Source of the DNA: Delphinapterus leucas
Taxonomy: Eukaryota; Chordata; Mammalia; Artiodactyla; Monodontidae
Assembly (NCBI RefSeq): GCF_002288925.2
Contig: NW_022098069.1
Coordinates: 80,114,608 to 80,178,607 of the forward strand
DNA: 64,000 bases
Direction of reading: 5' to 3'
Below are positions 46,661 to 59,254 of the stretch, one piece after another. How positions within the stretch are numbered: the stretch's first letter is position 1; each line of letters opens with the position of its first letter. The notes beneath the pieces were generated by a model. It did not search any database. It saw only the letters and a list, made by a program, of their open reading frames with translations, and was not told where the DNA came from. Both the position numbers and the translations under genes were made by a program.

Positions 46661-48121
46661 CTCATGTTTCTGTATTATGCCTGACTTTATAGAGCCTCCT
46701 GAGATTCGTCCTCCACTTGACCACGTTCTCCACACTTCTCTAATAGGTACACATTTTTTTCTTCTCAAATGTGTCTGAAAAGTGGTGATATTTTTCCCAG
46801 TAAAATATCTATGAAAACTTGTGATCACTGTATGTGTCCATCATATCCTTCAAATATTAACTCTTTGACTGGGTCATTATATATTTACATTTGTGTATCT
46901 TTCTGCATTTGCAAGTAGAAGTTCCTCCGAGTCTGTGTAACAGCCTGGCTCAGTCCTCTGACTATGCGGCTGATCAGGAAATTTGAGAATTAGGGGAAAC
47001 TCAGTGGGAATTACAATGTCCAGTTTAAGTCCAACCTGACATAGACTTTGCCATTGAGCACAGATAGAAACAAAAAATACCACTTTTAACCTGATTCTCC
47101 TCAGGTTAAGTTAGTTTTCCTACCAACTTTTGAAGTCTGAAAAGCATATAATAGTGAAATGTCCTTCATCAAGTAAAGAACAGAATGAAAGGTGGAATTC
47201 TATTGCTATGTTTAAACAGAGTATCATCTTGTTATAATAATGACAAATTTACAAAGAAGAGGACTCATCTATGTGAGCTGCGAGCTCATCTGTTTGATTT
47301 GCAAATATAATTCTTTCTAATGGGAAAGATTTGAACAAGGTAATTTTAGGCAACAAGACTACTTTAGCTATTTTTGTCTAAAATTTAAATGAAAGCTCGG
47401 CAATCACTCCTTTCAAACCAGTTTTTTTCATTGTTATTAATTTATTTTGTCAATAGTGTATTATGAACTAAATCAGTGGTACTTTTTAAAAATAATGTTG
47501 TTAAGTAAAGGGTCTATTTTGTTTCTTATCTCTCTGATTACATAATGCAAGCCACTTCTAAAAGCTTAACAGAAAATTACAAAGGCTTGTCTGGGCCAAG
47601 ATAGGGGAACTAATTTAATTATTATAAAAAGGATTTAAACCCAAGCCATAAGAGTTCTTGCTTTTATTGATTATTTTTCAAACCTTCTGGAGATTAAAAT
47701 CAAAAGGCTTTAATGCAGGATTACAGACAAAGCTAATAATCTTAGAAAACTAGTCAATTCAACAATGTTCATGTGAATTAGAATATTTTAGCAAATATAA
47801 TTAAAACATTAAAAGTCTAACCTCTGGCAAATGAAAACTTGAAAAACCCAGTAGATCTATAAGAGGAAAATATGTAGCAAGTCACATCATTTAGATAAAT
47901 GCAGCTGTATTGAAGCAGAAATTACACGTGAAAATAAAAAATATTTTGGTCCTTTTCAGAAAATAAGATGACCTCTCTTGGGTTGCACTGCTTCTGATAT
48001 TCTTATACCTCAAAGTTCACTATAACCAACAAGCAACTGAAAATAGCAAGCTGCTACTCTTCAACCAAAAACAGGTTGAGTTTATTGATTTAGAAAAGTA
48101 TAAGTAGAAATAGTAAAGATG
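46661..48121. other. No gene seen; unassigned AT-rich DNA
   Basis: No repeats or coding segments recognised. ORFs 46568-46828 and 46877-47083 (minus) have no family features; the first overlaps the MIR. Confidence 0.5.
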
Positions 48122-48136
48122 CTTAATATTGTTCTT

Positions 48137-48432
48137 TTTAATTTTTATTGGGGTACAGTTGATTTACAATGTTGTGTTAGTTTCTGCTGTAGAGCAAAGT
48201 GAATCAGTTATACATGTACATATATCCACAATATTTTAGATTCTTTTCCCATATAGGCCATTACAGAGTATTGAGTAGAGTTCCCTGTGCTATATAGTAG
48301 GTCCTTATTAGTTACCTATTTTATATATAGTAGTGTGTATATGTCAACCCCAATCTCCCACTTTATCCCTCCCTGCCCCCGCTTTCCCCCCGGGTAACCG
48401 TAAGTTTGTTTTCTACAGCTGTGACTCTATTT
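48137..48432 (-). mobile_element. L1 LINE 3' tail with perfect 15-bp target duplication (reverse)
   Basis: The plus strand shows the complement of an L1 3'UTR ('ggggtacagttgatttacaa', 'gtgaatcagttatacatgta', 'gagttccctgtgctatatag', 'cgggtaaccgtaagtttgtt'). Identical 15-bp direct repeats, cttaatattgttctt, flank it (48122-48136, 48433-48447), so both ends of this 296-bp insertion are known exactly. It lies at the left edge of an L2 fragment. Confidence 0.96.
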
Positions 48433-48445
48433 CTTAATATTGTTC

Positions 48446-48525
48446 TTAAAAGCATGACTCTGGTTATGTCACTATTCTGTTCAAAATCTTCAAGTTCCCA
48501 TTACTAACATAATAATGGTCAAACA
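48446..48525 (+). mobile_element. L2 (LINE2) fragment
   Basis: 'aaaagcatgactctggttat gtcactattctgttcaaaat' corresponds to the L2 words 'aatctgatcatgtcactccc ctgcttaaaa'. It directly follows the L1 target duplication. Confidence 0.55.
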
Positions 48526-49974
48526 CCTTTGTATATATAATGTGATGTAAAGTAGGACTGTCTTCTTCTATCTGGTTTGGCTCCAAGAAAAGCACATGTA
48601 GGGCATGGGGATGCTTGCAGGGAGGTGACATTGACTTCTCCACCCTTAAGTTTTATTTGTGCTGCATGCATTATTAGGCCAGCTGTGGTGCTTTCAGAAG
48701 GAAGGAGTAGAGAATACATTGAGAGATCTTGGCTTGTGTCTCTTGGAGGTCTTAGGATGAAAAAGATTCATGGAAAAGTTTGGTTTTCCTGTGAAAATTC
48801 CAAAGGCAAAACAATGGCTTTAGCTGCCTCTGATGGCTAACTGAAGAAAAAGGAGCAAGCTACACTCACACACGTGGTGGGGAAAGTTGTTTGGTCATGT
48901 TGACCACATGCAAACCTACCGGAAAGAGGCTAAGACTTGAGTCCTTTGGAAAGAATTCTGGTCAAGAGGCCAGATTGGAAGGTCAAAGCTACCAAGACAG
49001 AAAGATTCAGCGTGGGGTGGACCCACTGGAAGTCAGGGACTGATAGTGGAGTTATAAGTTGCCAGTTAGCGAAGGTATGATCTAAACTGGAAAATGCAGA
49101 GAAGAGACAGGTAAAGCTCTTACAGAACAGTCAAAAATGAAATAACTGAATGTAAGTGAAGTAATTCAACATCATCCACCATGTCCAACTTGGTTACATC
49201 ACCCATCTAGCCTCCCATTTTTCAAAACCCTAGAAAAGCAAGAAGTACACAAAATGGTGGCAGTTGAGGAAGAAAAAGTAGAATCAAGGAGGAAGAGTAA
49301 AACAAATACCAAAACAAACTGACCAGTAAAAACCACTTGGCCATATTATGGAAATAAGGCAGAAGTTCTAGTTTGTATCACACAATAAGGTATGTTTAGA
49401 TTTGACCATATTCTGTTATTTTTTTAAAAACTGGAATAGACTATCTAATAAGATGTGAGAGTACATGAAAGTGCTTTGGGATTTGATATATCTCCAGGAC
49501 AGGGTGGTTAAAAGGAGGTGCTTTAAAAATGCAATTGCTTTTTGTTTCATATCCCACAAGTCTAGTTTGTTCACTAAATTAGTTGCCTGGAATTCTTTTG
49601 ATTTTGACATTGTGAACCCCAATAATATATTTCACTTTCATATACTTTGCTAAGTCTCAAAACATCTATGCATCTTCAGATAGTATGCCATGCTGTAAAA
49701 AAAAAAAAAAAAAAAGTTTTTGATGTGTGTTTAGCCCATAATTGGCCCTCAATAGAAACTGTTTATTTCTCTGTATTTCAGTTACAGTACCCATAGTGTG
49801 TTTCAATAAATGTTTAGAATATAAATTAATAAATTATTTTATTTTTATAGGATAAATTAATTTTGAAATGAATAACATGGTATGTGCTCAAACATAAAGA
49901 TTATGTAGATTAGATTAGTTCTTCCCTGATGGTAGGTAATACCAGATATATACCAGATAAATGTGTCTTTATAC
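48526..49974. other. No gene seen; contains an isolated poly(A) run
   Basis: A run of 19 A (49697-49715) ends an otherwise unassigned plus-strand stretch and could mark the 3' end of an unrecognised retrocopy. 48540-49100 is somewhat GC-richer but matches nothing I know. Confidence 0.45.
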
Positions 49975-50090
49975 ATAAATACATCACATACATACATACA
50001 TATATACACATGCACACATATATACCTACCTGTATGATTGCCTGTGTACATGTTTGTGTGTATATACATGTGTATGTGTGTATATGTAGT
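49975..50090. repeat. (CATA)n / (TATG)n microsatellite with hairpin symmetry
   Basis: The left arm (tacatacatacatatataca...) and right arm (...gtgtgtatatacatgtgtat gtgtgtatatg) are imperfect reverse complements around a short loop near 50030, so the tract could fold into a long hairpin. The ORFs on both strands (49857-50069, 49929-50129) are Tyr/His/Ile-rich simple-repeat translations. Confidence 0.85.
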
Positions 50091-52349
50091 CTCTTTCTTG
50101 ACTTATTTTATTCATCTATTTATCTTTAGTATAAATATAGGCTCTCCTAATTACTGCAATTTATAATTTCTTGATATCTAAGTTGTTTTCATTTTGCAGA
50201 AACCTTGTGGGGATCTGTGGTTCTTTTAGTTCCCATATACATATTAGAATCAGTTGTCCAAGCACAATAATAACCGTGAATCAATTATTTCCTAAGAATC
50301 CCTGGTTCCTTTTATTGGAGAATATGTATACAAACCAAATAAAGGTATGCTTATTGCTACTGGGGTGTCATTGCACCTAAGCCCTCTCAGTGTACACAGC
50401 TAGGAAATATATGAAATGTACATAGACTCATACACATATGCATCCATATCTATTTTAATTTCAGTCTGTATATTGATCAAAACCCATGAATTCATACTGG
50501 TATCTCAAACACCATAGGATTCACTCAAGCCATTCCCCCTTCTTTATTCTTAACTACTTTTTCTGACAGTAAGAAACTGGATTTCATTATCCACAATATG
50601 TTTACTGATTTGCCCAGTCCTAGAATACCAATTAAAGCAATGTCAGAATTGCTATCCTAAAACTCTGTGAAAAACAAATTTACTAAATGGAGTACAAAAC
50701 TGCAAACAGTTATTTTTCATTCAGTATATTTTACTTACAGCATATTCAATATTATTATTTATTCAGCATTTTCTTACCTCTTTTCCCTTCTTACATGAAA
50801 GGTAGCTTACTAAGGATATTCTTTTGCACACAATGCTTTTTCAACCGAATTACCTGAAAAAGAGAAAGTCGAATGCAACAGAGTGAGTCTGGCAGTTTTA
50901 AAGCAACATGTAATTTTTAAATCCTAAAACTTTACATTAAAGACATTAAACATTAAAGTTAGGATTTGTTTTGGCTCTAGTTTTTATTCTTACCAGTTGG
51001 TGTGATAGAAGACATTTGATTAAATTAACCATGGGAAATCACAAAGTTAGACTTTTCCAGGAGAGAGAAGACATCTTATGGGCTGCATGTAAGGAAAATG
51101 CTATTTAAAAATGTATGTCTAACTTTACATTAAAATTATCTTAAATGTTTAATAGGGGATAAAAAGAATTTAATGTACCCATTGGATATGTTGATAGGAA
51201 AACAATTGTTCTATGGTACTTGCATTAGACTACACAGTTCATGCTAAATCATTGTGCTGATTCAGCTACTTTAGGGGAAAAGTAAAGCCCTAAAAGTAAT
51301 ACAGAATGGAATGTAGAAGCCAAACCCATCAAAAATTAGCAAATATTTTCATGCATTTTACATAAGGACTTCTATCTTCCAGAATTCTTTTTTAACTTTT
51401 ATTTACAACCATCAAGTCTCTATGCCAGTATTTTCCTATAAATATATAAATACATTAACAAAAGGAAGGAAGGAGATGTGAAAAAATATTTCATTATTTT
51501 CTGCAAAAAACAAAACAAAACAATACCAATTTGGTAAAATATCATTATTTCCAGTCAGTTCACTCAGGTTTCATGAAACTGGTTAAAGTCTAAGAAACAA
51601 CATGTACAACAAATATCACAGCGAATGGAAGTGTTTTCTTTCCAAAATATGACTGTCTCTAGGGGCTTTTCTTATCCTCTCTCAAAGCATATCTCCACGT
51701 TGGCACCACAAGCACTGCAATTACTAAAAATCTACATAATGCACACTATACGATTTGATCCCAAATTGGATCTACCTTATCATTGAAGTGACATGAATAT
51801 ATTTAGTTTTTCACCTGAAATGAAAAGGTGTCAGATCAATTCTTCCTCTCTGATTTCTGCGTCTGACTCTGGCATTATTACAAATTGTCCTAAGGAATAT
51901 CTTTCCTTTTAACACGATGTCTCAAATGCAAATGTTCAATGGTAGATATTGTTCAACATTATATAGCCAAAAAGAAATGCCACCTAGTTATTAAACTGTC
52001 AGAACATTAAAAGTGAATAAATCATAGCAAACTTCATAGTTTATAAAGCCATAGGCACAGTCAATTTCTTCAGAAGAGGCCTTGTGAAGTGCATGGAGGG
52101 AACTAAAGGACCAATACTGAGAGGAGGAATTTATGGTCTTCAAACATTTTTAACTATGTCGCAAAAAGTAACCATATCCCTGGTTCCATAAAATTAGTAA
52201 GGATGCAGGATTTCCCTTGTACTCACCATCCTTTATGATCTAATAAGTTATTATCTATTAGTTAAGGGAATATTTTTAACTATGAAAATAGAGTTCTTTG
52301 CAGAGTAGCTCTAACACACAGCCACCATCTGATGGTGGCTAAAAGTCTC
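50091..52349. other. No gene seen; long unassigned AT-rich interval
   Basis: About 2.3 kb with no recognised repeat or coding sequence before the next L1. Confidence 0.5.
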
Positions 52350-54318
52350 CACCCAAAAGTTATTAGAAGTAATAAATAAATTCAGCAATGTTGCAGAATA
52401 CAAGATTAACGTACAGAAATCTGTTGGTTTTCTATACACTTAATAATAAACCATCAGAAAGAGAAAAAAAATTTTAACCCCATCTAAAATCACATCAAAA
52501 TGAATAAAAGAGCTAGGAATAAACTTAACCAAGGAGGTGAAAGACCTATACTCTAGAAAACTATAAAACACTGGTGAAGGAAATTGAAGATAATAGAAAG
52601 AAATGGGAAAATATCCTACGCTCTTGGATTGGAAGAATAAATATCATTAAAATGGCTGTACTACCCAAAGCAATATACAGATTCAATGCAATTTCTATCA
52701 AAATACTCATGACATTTTTCACAGAACTAGAACAAATAATTCTATAATTCACATGGAACCACATAAGACCCCATATTGCCAAAGCAATCTTGAGAAGAAA
52801 GAACAGAGCTGAAGGTATCACCCTCCCATACTTCAGACTATACTACAAAGCTACAGTAATTAAAACAGCATGATGCTGATATAAAACAGACAAATAGATC
52901 AATGTAACAGAATAGAAAGCTCAGAAAAAAACCCATGCAACTATGGTCATTTAATCTATAACAAAGCAGGCAATAATATACAGTGGTGAAAAAGACACTC
53001 TTCAATAAGTGCTACTGGGAAAACCGGACAGCTACATGTAAAAGAATGAGACTAGAATATTTCTTCACACATGTACAAAAATAAATTCAAAATGGATTAA
53101 AGATCTAAATGTAAGACCTGAAACCATAAAACTCCTAGAAGAGAACAAAGGCAGAACACTCTTTGACATAAACCTAGCAGTATTTTTTCAGATCTGTCTC
53201 CTAAGGCAAAAGAAGTAAAAGCAAATATAAACAAATGGGACCTAATTAAACTTAAAATCTTTTGAACAACAAAGGAAACCACTGACAAAATAAAAAGACA
53301 GCCTACTGAATGGGAGGAAATATTTGCAAATGATATGACCAACAGGGGTTAATATCCAACATATATGAACAGCTAATACAACTCAATATCAAAGAAGCAA
53401 ACAACCCAGTCAGAAAAATAGGCAGAAGACCTGACTAGACATTTCTCCAAAGAAAACATACAGATGGCTAACAGACACATGAAAAGATGCTCAACATTGC
53501 TAACTATTGGCAAAATGCAAATCACAACAACAATGAGATATCACCTCACACCTGTCAGGATGACTATTACCAAAAAGTCTACAAATGACAAATGCTGGAG
53601 AGGATATGGAGAAAATGGAATCCTGTACACTGTTGGTGGGAATGTAAATTGATGCAGCCACCATGGAAAACAGTATGGAGGTCCCTCAAAAAACTAAAAA
53701 TAGAACTGCCATATGATCCAACAATTCCAGTACTGGGTATATATCTGGAAAAAAACAAAAACAGTAATTCGAAAAGATACATGCCTTCCATGTTCATAGC
53801 AGCACTATTTATGAGAGCCAAGATATATAACCAATCCATGTGTCCATCAGCAGACAAATGGAAAAGATAAATACAGTAGAGTATTACTCATCCATAAAAA
53901 AGAATGAAATTCTGCCATTTGCAGCAACGTGGATGGACCTAGAGAATATTGTGCTTAGGACAATAGGTAGACAGAAAAAGACAAATACTGTATGATATCA
54001 CTTCAGGGTAGGATCTAAAAAACAATATAAGTGAATGTGTATGTAAAATGGAAACAGATTCACAGATACAGAAAACAAACTAGTGGCTACCAGAGGGGAA
54101 GAAAAAGGGAGGGAAGGGCAAGTCAGGGTATGGGATTAAGAGATACAAAATACTATGTATAAAATAAATGAGCAAGAAGGATATACTCTTTACTACAGAG
54201 AATTATAGACATTATCATGTAATAATTTAAATGCAGTATAATCTGTAAAGACACTGAATCTCTATGCTATACACTTGAAACTAATAAAAATCAGCTATAC
54301 TTCAATACAAATTTTTTT
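52350..54318 (+). mobile_element. L1 LINE, 5'-truncated (~2 kb, ORF2 3' half plus 3'UTR)
   Basis: Begins with 'agaagtaataaataaattca', runs through ORF2 ('aataaacttaaccaaggagg', 'aaatggctgtactacccaaa', 'aaatggattaaagatctaaa', 'tgctggagaggatatggaga') into the 3'UTR and ends 'cttgaaactaataaaaatca gctatacttcaat'. Plus orientation. Target duplication not identified. This is the largest single L1 piece in the window. Confidence 0.93.
52366..53930 (+). pseudogene. L1 ORF2 C-terminal half pseudogene
   Basis: The translation can be followed in pieces from the region after the RT catalytic core ([20 protein letters not shown]) through the stretch around 52800 ([19 protein letters not shown], then a stop) to [20 protein letters not shown] (from 53464). 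The Cys-rich segment is broken by a frameshift near 53620, with the downstream [19 protein letters not shown] continuing in another frame. Multiple stops and at least one frameshift make it dead. Confidence 0.88.
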
Positions 54319-55029
54319 CTTTAGAAACCTAAAAAAAGTTTATTGTAATAAATCTTCAACTGTTAGAATTTCTAACAGACATTATTTAGAAAAATGTCAC
54401 TGTTATCTTTGAAACACCTGTCTAATGAGCAATAGCTCATTAAAAAACAGGCATGAGTTTAAGAAAAGACACATTGATAAAGACACTAGGAAAAAGTGAT
54501 AAATCAGAGATCAAGGGTAAAAGTAGACTCATTAAAATTGCAGATCGCCATAGCTTATTTTCTTTATTTTTCATTTGTGATTGTCATTTTATAAGCCAAG
54601 ACAAATACATAATGGTGCCAAATTTTTCATGTAACATATTCTGTAGTCAAAATAATTTTAAAATTTCATCATACTCCAGAAATTTAATTATCAAGGTAAA
54701 TTTATTTCCCAGTCATTCAGAAGCCTGGGTAGAGTGGGCTGTGCTTGCCTGAGAGACCAGCTGACCAACCCCAAGGGCCTCCCAGGGCCACATTGATCAC
54801 CTTGTGCTTACAAAATAGTTTCTTCCCTCAGCCTTTCAGAAATAGACAACTAATTTTTTTCAATATCCAAATATAAAATCTATCTTTCAGGAGAAGATTC
54901 ATATTAACTAAGCTCATAAAACTGATTCATACAACGTAACTGGCAATTTACTAAGTTATATTTAGGAATTATTGTCAGATTTTAGATCACTAAAATCATA
55001 CATAAATTACATGGAAACAAAATAAGGTT
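54319..55029. other. No gene seen; unassigned
   Basis: The ORF 54453-54752 (+) shows no known motif. A short GC-richer patch at 54725-54800 is unexplained. Confidence 0.5.
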
Positions 55030-55555
55030 GTGATAGGGACTCCAAGGGGCAACTGTAGAAGTTAATTGAATACTTGTGGTAGAGTGCGATGACCTCATTT
55101 CTTTATCTTCACCTTTATCTGCCCTTTGTCATGTTGTGTCATAGTTTCTCACAATAAGGTAGATTTTTTATCCCTAAGCCTTGTGTTGGTGGTGCTCTTT
55201 CAGTTTGTCTTAGATAAGTGATTGAGACAAAAATGATGGTATGCCAGTTCCAAGCCCAGGCTTCAAGAAGATTGTGTGGTTTCCATTTGTGCTCTTGTGC
55301 CTCCACCTTCCCTGTGATAATAGGATGGGGGGTGGGTCTAGCCAGCTAGAAGATGAGTGACTGTAGAAGAGAATCTGAGGGCAGCCTAGATCAGCCAACA
55401 GACCACTGATCCCAAGTCATGTGAGCAAATCCAGCCAAGATCATCAGAGCCTAGCAAATGTCTAACTGACTTCAGACACAAGAGCCATAAACTCTTACTG
55501 TCATATGCCATTGAACAGCACAGTTGTGGTAATAGTTAACTGATACAGTATTAAC
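55030..55555 (+). mobile_element. MaLR-type LTR
   Basis: 'aagcccaggcttcaagaaga ttgtgtggtttccatttgtg ctcttg', 'cagcctagatcagccaacag', 'aaactcttactgtcatatgc' and 'gtggtaatagttaactgata' correspond to the second half and end of a MaLR-class LTR (MLT1-type relatives). The left boundary is uncertain. Confidence 0.65.
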
Positions 55556-56334
55556 CAGAATCAGGTTACACTGTTCTAAAGACTCCACCCACAACAGGCA
55601 GGCTTTTGAGCATATGCACTTGCATCTGTCTCAGTATGACAGGGGCTTTACATATACTTTTGGACAATACTGTCTTCAGATGTCCTTACCTGGAGCAATA
55701 TACAGGGATATATACCAATGGTATTTGTTTCTCTCATTTCTCTCTTTTTATGCATCTGAATGAACAAATTTGGTGTACAGCTGTGTCATTTATGACTAAA
55801 TATATCATTAGAGATCTAATTCTTTAGAGAAGATAAATCACACATATCTTTGTATGTATGAAATACACTAGTATTTTCACCGTTGCCAAAAAAATACCAT
55901 TTACCTTCAAAATGTGTTCCTTTAGCTTGTACTCATGTTTTCCACTAATTTGCACAACTTTATGACCACTTTATTTTTGCCTTTTGAAATCTTTCTACAC
56001 TCCAACACTCAAATTAAACTCCTCAACTGTTATTTAGACACTATGTACTTCTGAAGTGTACAATATTTAACAATTTAGATATCTAATATTGCTTTAATTT
56101 CTTAGCTTATTAAAAGAATGAATAAAATTTTTTCTTTATACGCACTTTGTTCTCCTCTTCACCTTTCTTTCTATCCCTTAGCATAAGAATAAACCTATAC
56201 ACTACCTCAGTTTATTCTTGAAAGTTAATTTGGTAGATAATTTGAGAAACTTACGTCCAGGATTTTATTGTTTCCAGGCAGTTTAAGCTGATCATGTCTT
56301 TGATTTGAAGTTAATGATGCCAACGCATTTCGCT
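55556..56334. other. No gene seen; unassigned AT-rich DNA
   Basis: Nothing recognised between two MaLR LTRs in opposite orientation. The plus ORF 55606-55827 shows no motif. Confidence 0.5.
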
Positions 56335-56760
56335 CCTGCATTAATTTCCTAGGGCTGGTATTACAAGGTAACACAAACTGCGTGGCTTGAAATATCACAA
56401 TTTATGGTTTCACAGTTCTGGAGGTCTAAAATCAAGGTGTCCACAGAGCCATGTTCTCTCTGAGACGCTGCATAGAATCCTCCCTGGCCTCTTCCTAACT
56501 TCTGGTTGTGGCCAGCAATCCTTGGCATTCCTTGTCTTCCAGCTGTATCTCTCCAATCTGTGTCTCTGTCATCATACTGTGCTCTTCTCTTCTTGCAAGA
56601 AAACCAGTTATAGTGGATTAGGGCCCACCCTAATGACCTCATCTTAACTTGATTACATCTGCAAAGACCCTATTTCCAAAATTTAGTTACATTCAGAGGT
56701 ATAGGACTTAGGATGTTAACATTATCATTTTGGAGGACACATTTCAACCCATGACAGCCC
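56335..56760 (-). mobile_element. MLT1/MST-type MaLR LTR (reverse orientation)
   Basis: The plus strand reads 'tttcctagggctggtattac', 'acagttctggaggtctaaaa tcaaggtgtc', 'ccagcaatccttggcattcc', 'agggcccaccctaatgacct', 'attacatctgcaaagaccct' and 'ggaggacacatttcaaccca', the complement of a widespread MaLR LTR. ORFs on both strands (56361-56642 minus, 56387-56647 plus) are within it and are not genes. Confidence 0.82.
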
Positions 56761-57653
56761 CAAATTCCCAGTTGATGTTTTGCCCAACCTAACTAATACC
56801 CAGGATTATTAAGAACAAATCCTAAATAACCAGTAAAATTCTAGAAAGTAAGATTTTTCTACTGAATTATAATGTTACACATTTTTCTGTCAGGCAGTAG
56901 CAATGCCCACCTAGAAAACCAGTGATAGTATTTACAAACTAGAGAAACCATTAACCATTATGTTAAGAGGAAAGTGTACGAAAGATGGAGATTTTTCACA
57001 TACAGCATCACAACCATCACCTATGTTGTACAGATGGTTTGCCAAGCAGTCAAGTGTCTAGAGCAGTTATTAGATTAAAAATCATAATCTACTAATTGCC
57101 TAGAATTGTCCATGAGAATCTGACAATCAAATCTCATAGATAGAATCTTCTACAGGAACATCAACATACTTAAATAACCAATCTTTGCCATCACACAAAC
57201 TAGTTTGTATACAAATATGATTCAATCTATTAAGAGTAAAAATAACATAATACTCATTCTGTGAATTATCAGTTCATAAATTTGATCCACGAGCACAACT
57301 TATGCAGAAGATTAGAAAATGGTGTCCCATCACCATTTCAGAAGCATATAATTTTAATAGCTATCTCCAGATATTGTTAGCAAGATAATCAATGACTATT
57401 GGAATTAAATCAGTATCCTGAATGGCCTAACTCTCAGTAACATTTTTAATGTATCATTTAAGGTATATGATGAATGAGATTTGTCTCACTTATTACAGTC
57501 ATATAAAGACATATGTGCTGTACTTTAGTACATGTATTGAATTGATAGGGATTTAAGACATCAAGGCAGTGGTATATTATCAAACAATGTTACTATAATA
57601 TAAATATATTTACCATCCACATCATAAAAGTTTTTTTCAAGCCTTTATAAAAA
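56761..57653. other. No gene seen; unassigned AT-rich DNA
   Basis: No coding or repeat signal recognised. Confidence 0.5.
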
Positions 57654-58730
57654 TTTTATTCTTAAATTTATTTAATTGAAATATAGTTGATGTATCAATA
57701 CAGTATTTCATTAGTTTTCAAGTGTATAGCATAGTGATTTGGTATCTTTACAGATTATACTCCGTTAAAAGCTATTACATGATACAGGCTATATTTCCCT
57801 GGGCTATACATGATACATCCTTTTTGTTTATCTATTTTATACATAATATCAATAGCTTGTATTTATTAATCCCATAACACTAACTTGCCCCTTCCACCTT
57901 TCCTGTCCTCTCTGGTAACCACTCATTGGTTTTCTGTATCTGTGAGTCTGTTTTTGTTTTGCATATACATTGATTTATATTATTTTTCAGACTCTACATA
58001 TATGTGATATCACACAGTATTTGTCTTTTTCTCTCTGACTTATTTCTCTAAGCATACATAATATTCTCTAGGTCTATCCATGTTGCTGCAAATGGCAAAA
58101 TTTCATCATTTTTTTTTATGGCTGAGTAATAGTCTATTGTATATACATATATCTTCTTTATCCATTTGTCTGTTGATGGACACTTGGGTTGCTTCATATC
58201 TTGACTATCATAAATAGTGCTTCTGTGAACATGGGGTACATGTATCTTTTTGAATTAGTATTTTTATTTTTTCTAGATATATACCCAGGAGTGGAATTGC
58301 TAGATCATATGGCAGTTCTAGTTTTAGTTTTTTGCGGAACCTCCATACTGTTTTCCATAGTGGTTGTATCAATTTACTTTCCCACTAACAGTGTTCAAGG
58401 GTTCCCTTTTCTCCATATCCTCACCAACATTTGTTGAGTTTTTTCATGGCCATTCTGACAGGTGTGAGGTGTTTTCTTATTGTTGTTGTGATTTGCATTT
58501 CTCTAACTAGTGATGTTGAGCATCTGTTCATGTGCCTGTTAATCTTCTGAGTGTCTTCTTTATAAAAATGTCTATTCCGGTCTTCTGCCCATTTTTTGAT
58601 TGGTTTGGTTTTTTTAGATATTGAGTTCTATGAGCTGTTCATATATTTTGGATATTAACCCCTGTCAGTCATATCATTTGCAAATATTTTTCCCATTCTA
58701 TAGGTTGTCTTTTGTCAGTGGCTTCCTTTC
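57654..58730 (-). mobile_element. L1 LINE, 5'-truncated, reverse orientation
   Basis: The plus strand carries the complement of the 3'UTR ('ttaattgaaatatagttgat', 'ctatatttccctgggctata', 'ctctctggtaaccactcatt') and of the ORF2 C-terminus ('atggctgagtaatagtctat', 'gttgatggacacttgggttg', 'atagtggttgtatcaattta', 'ttttttgattggtttggttt'), stopping at about 58730. The plus ORF 58189-58437 is an antisense shadow of ORF2. Confidence 0.92.
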
Positions 58731-59254
58731 ACATCATCAAATTTTCATTCCAAAATAATGTGTTACAATGAGGTCTGATTTTTAAATGACTTATCTGAAG
58801 TCTCAAAGATAGGTGAATATTGTCATTTGTATAATACAAATAAAGTCCATTACACTGAATTATCAAGGTGTAGAAATGTTGAGACATTGAGGCTCCCTTC
58901 TAGGCCAATCAAGAGATTGATTTATGTGATTTTAAAGAAAAGAGATATCATTTATATAATTTCCAATTCTTTCTGGGTAACTTCAGAGGCTTCTCTGGAT
59001 ATGATTATGATTAGTATTTCATGATTAAAATGCCCAATGTGAGAGGGAAAATTTGAACATAAAACCTGAGTTTTACCTAAATAACTGTTTGAATATCTAG
59101 TTGTTATAACTATGATTTCATATGTATATATAATTATTATAACTATTAAATATACAGTTATAAAAGTCAGGTGTAAAAATCTTGCTATATAACTGTAATA
59201 TGGTGACATCATAATAAAAAGAAATATATTTACACATTAAAAAAAATCTTGCCC
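58731..59254. other. No gene seen; AT-rich spacer
   Basis: Unassigned; 59110-59165 is nearly pure A/T. Confidence 0.5.

Noticed and set aside
49857..50129. Tyr/His/Ile-rich ORFs on both strands
   Set aside because: Simple-sequence (CATA)/(TATG) translations.
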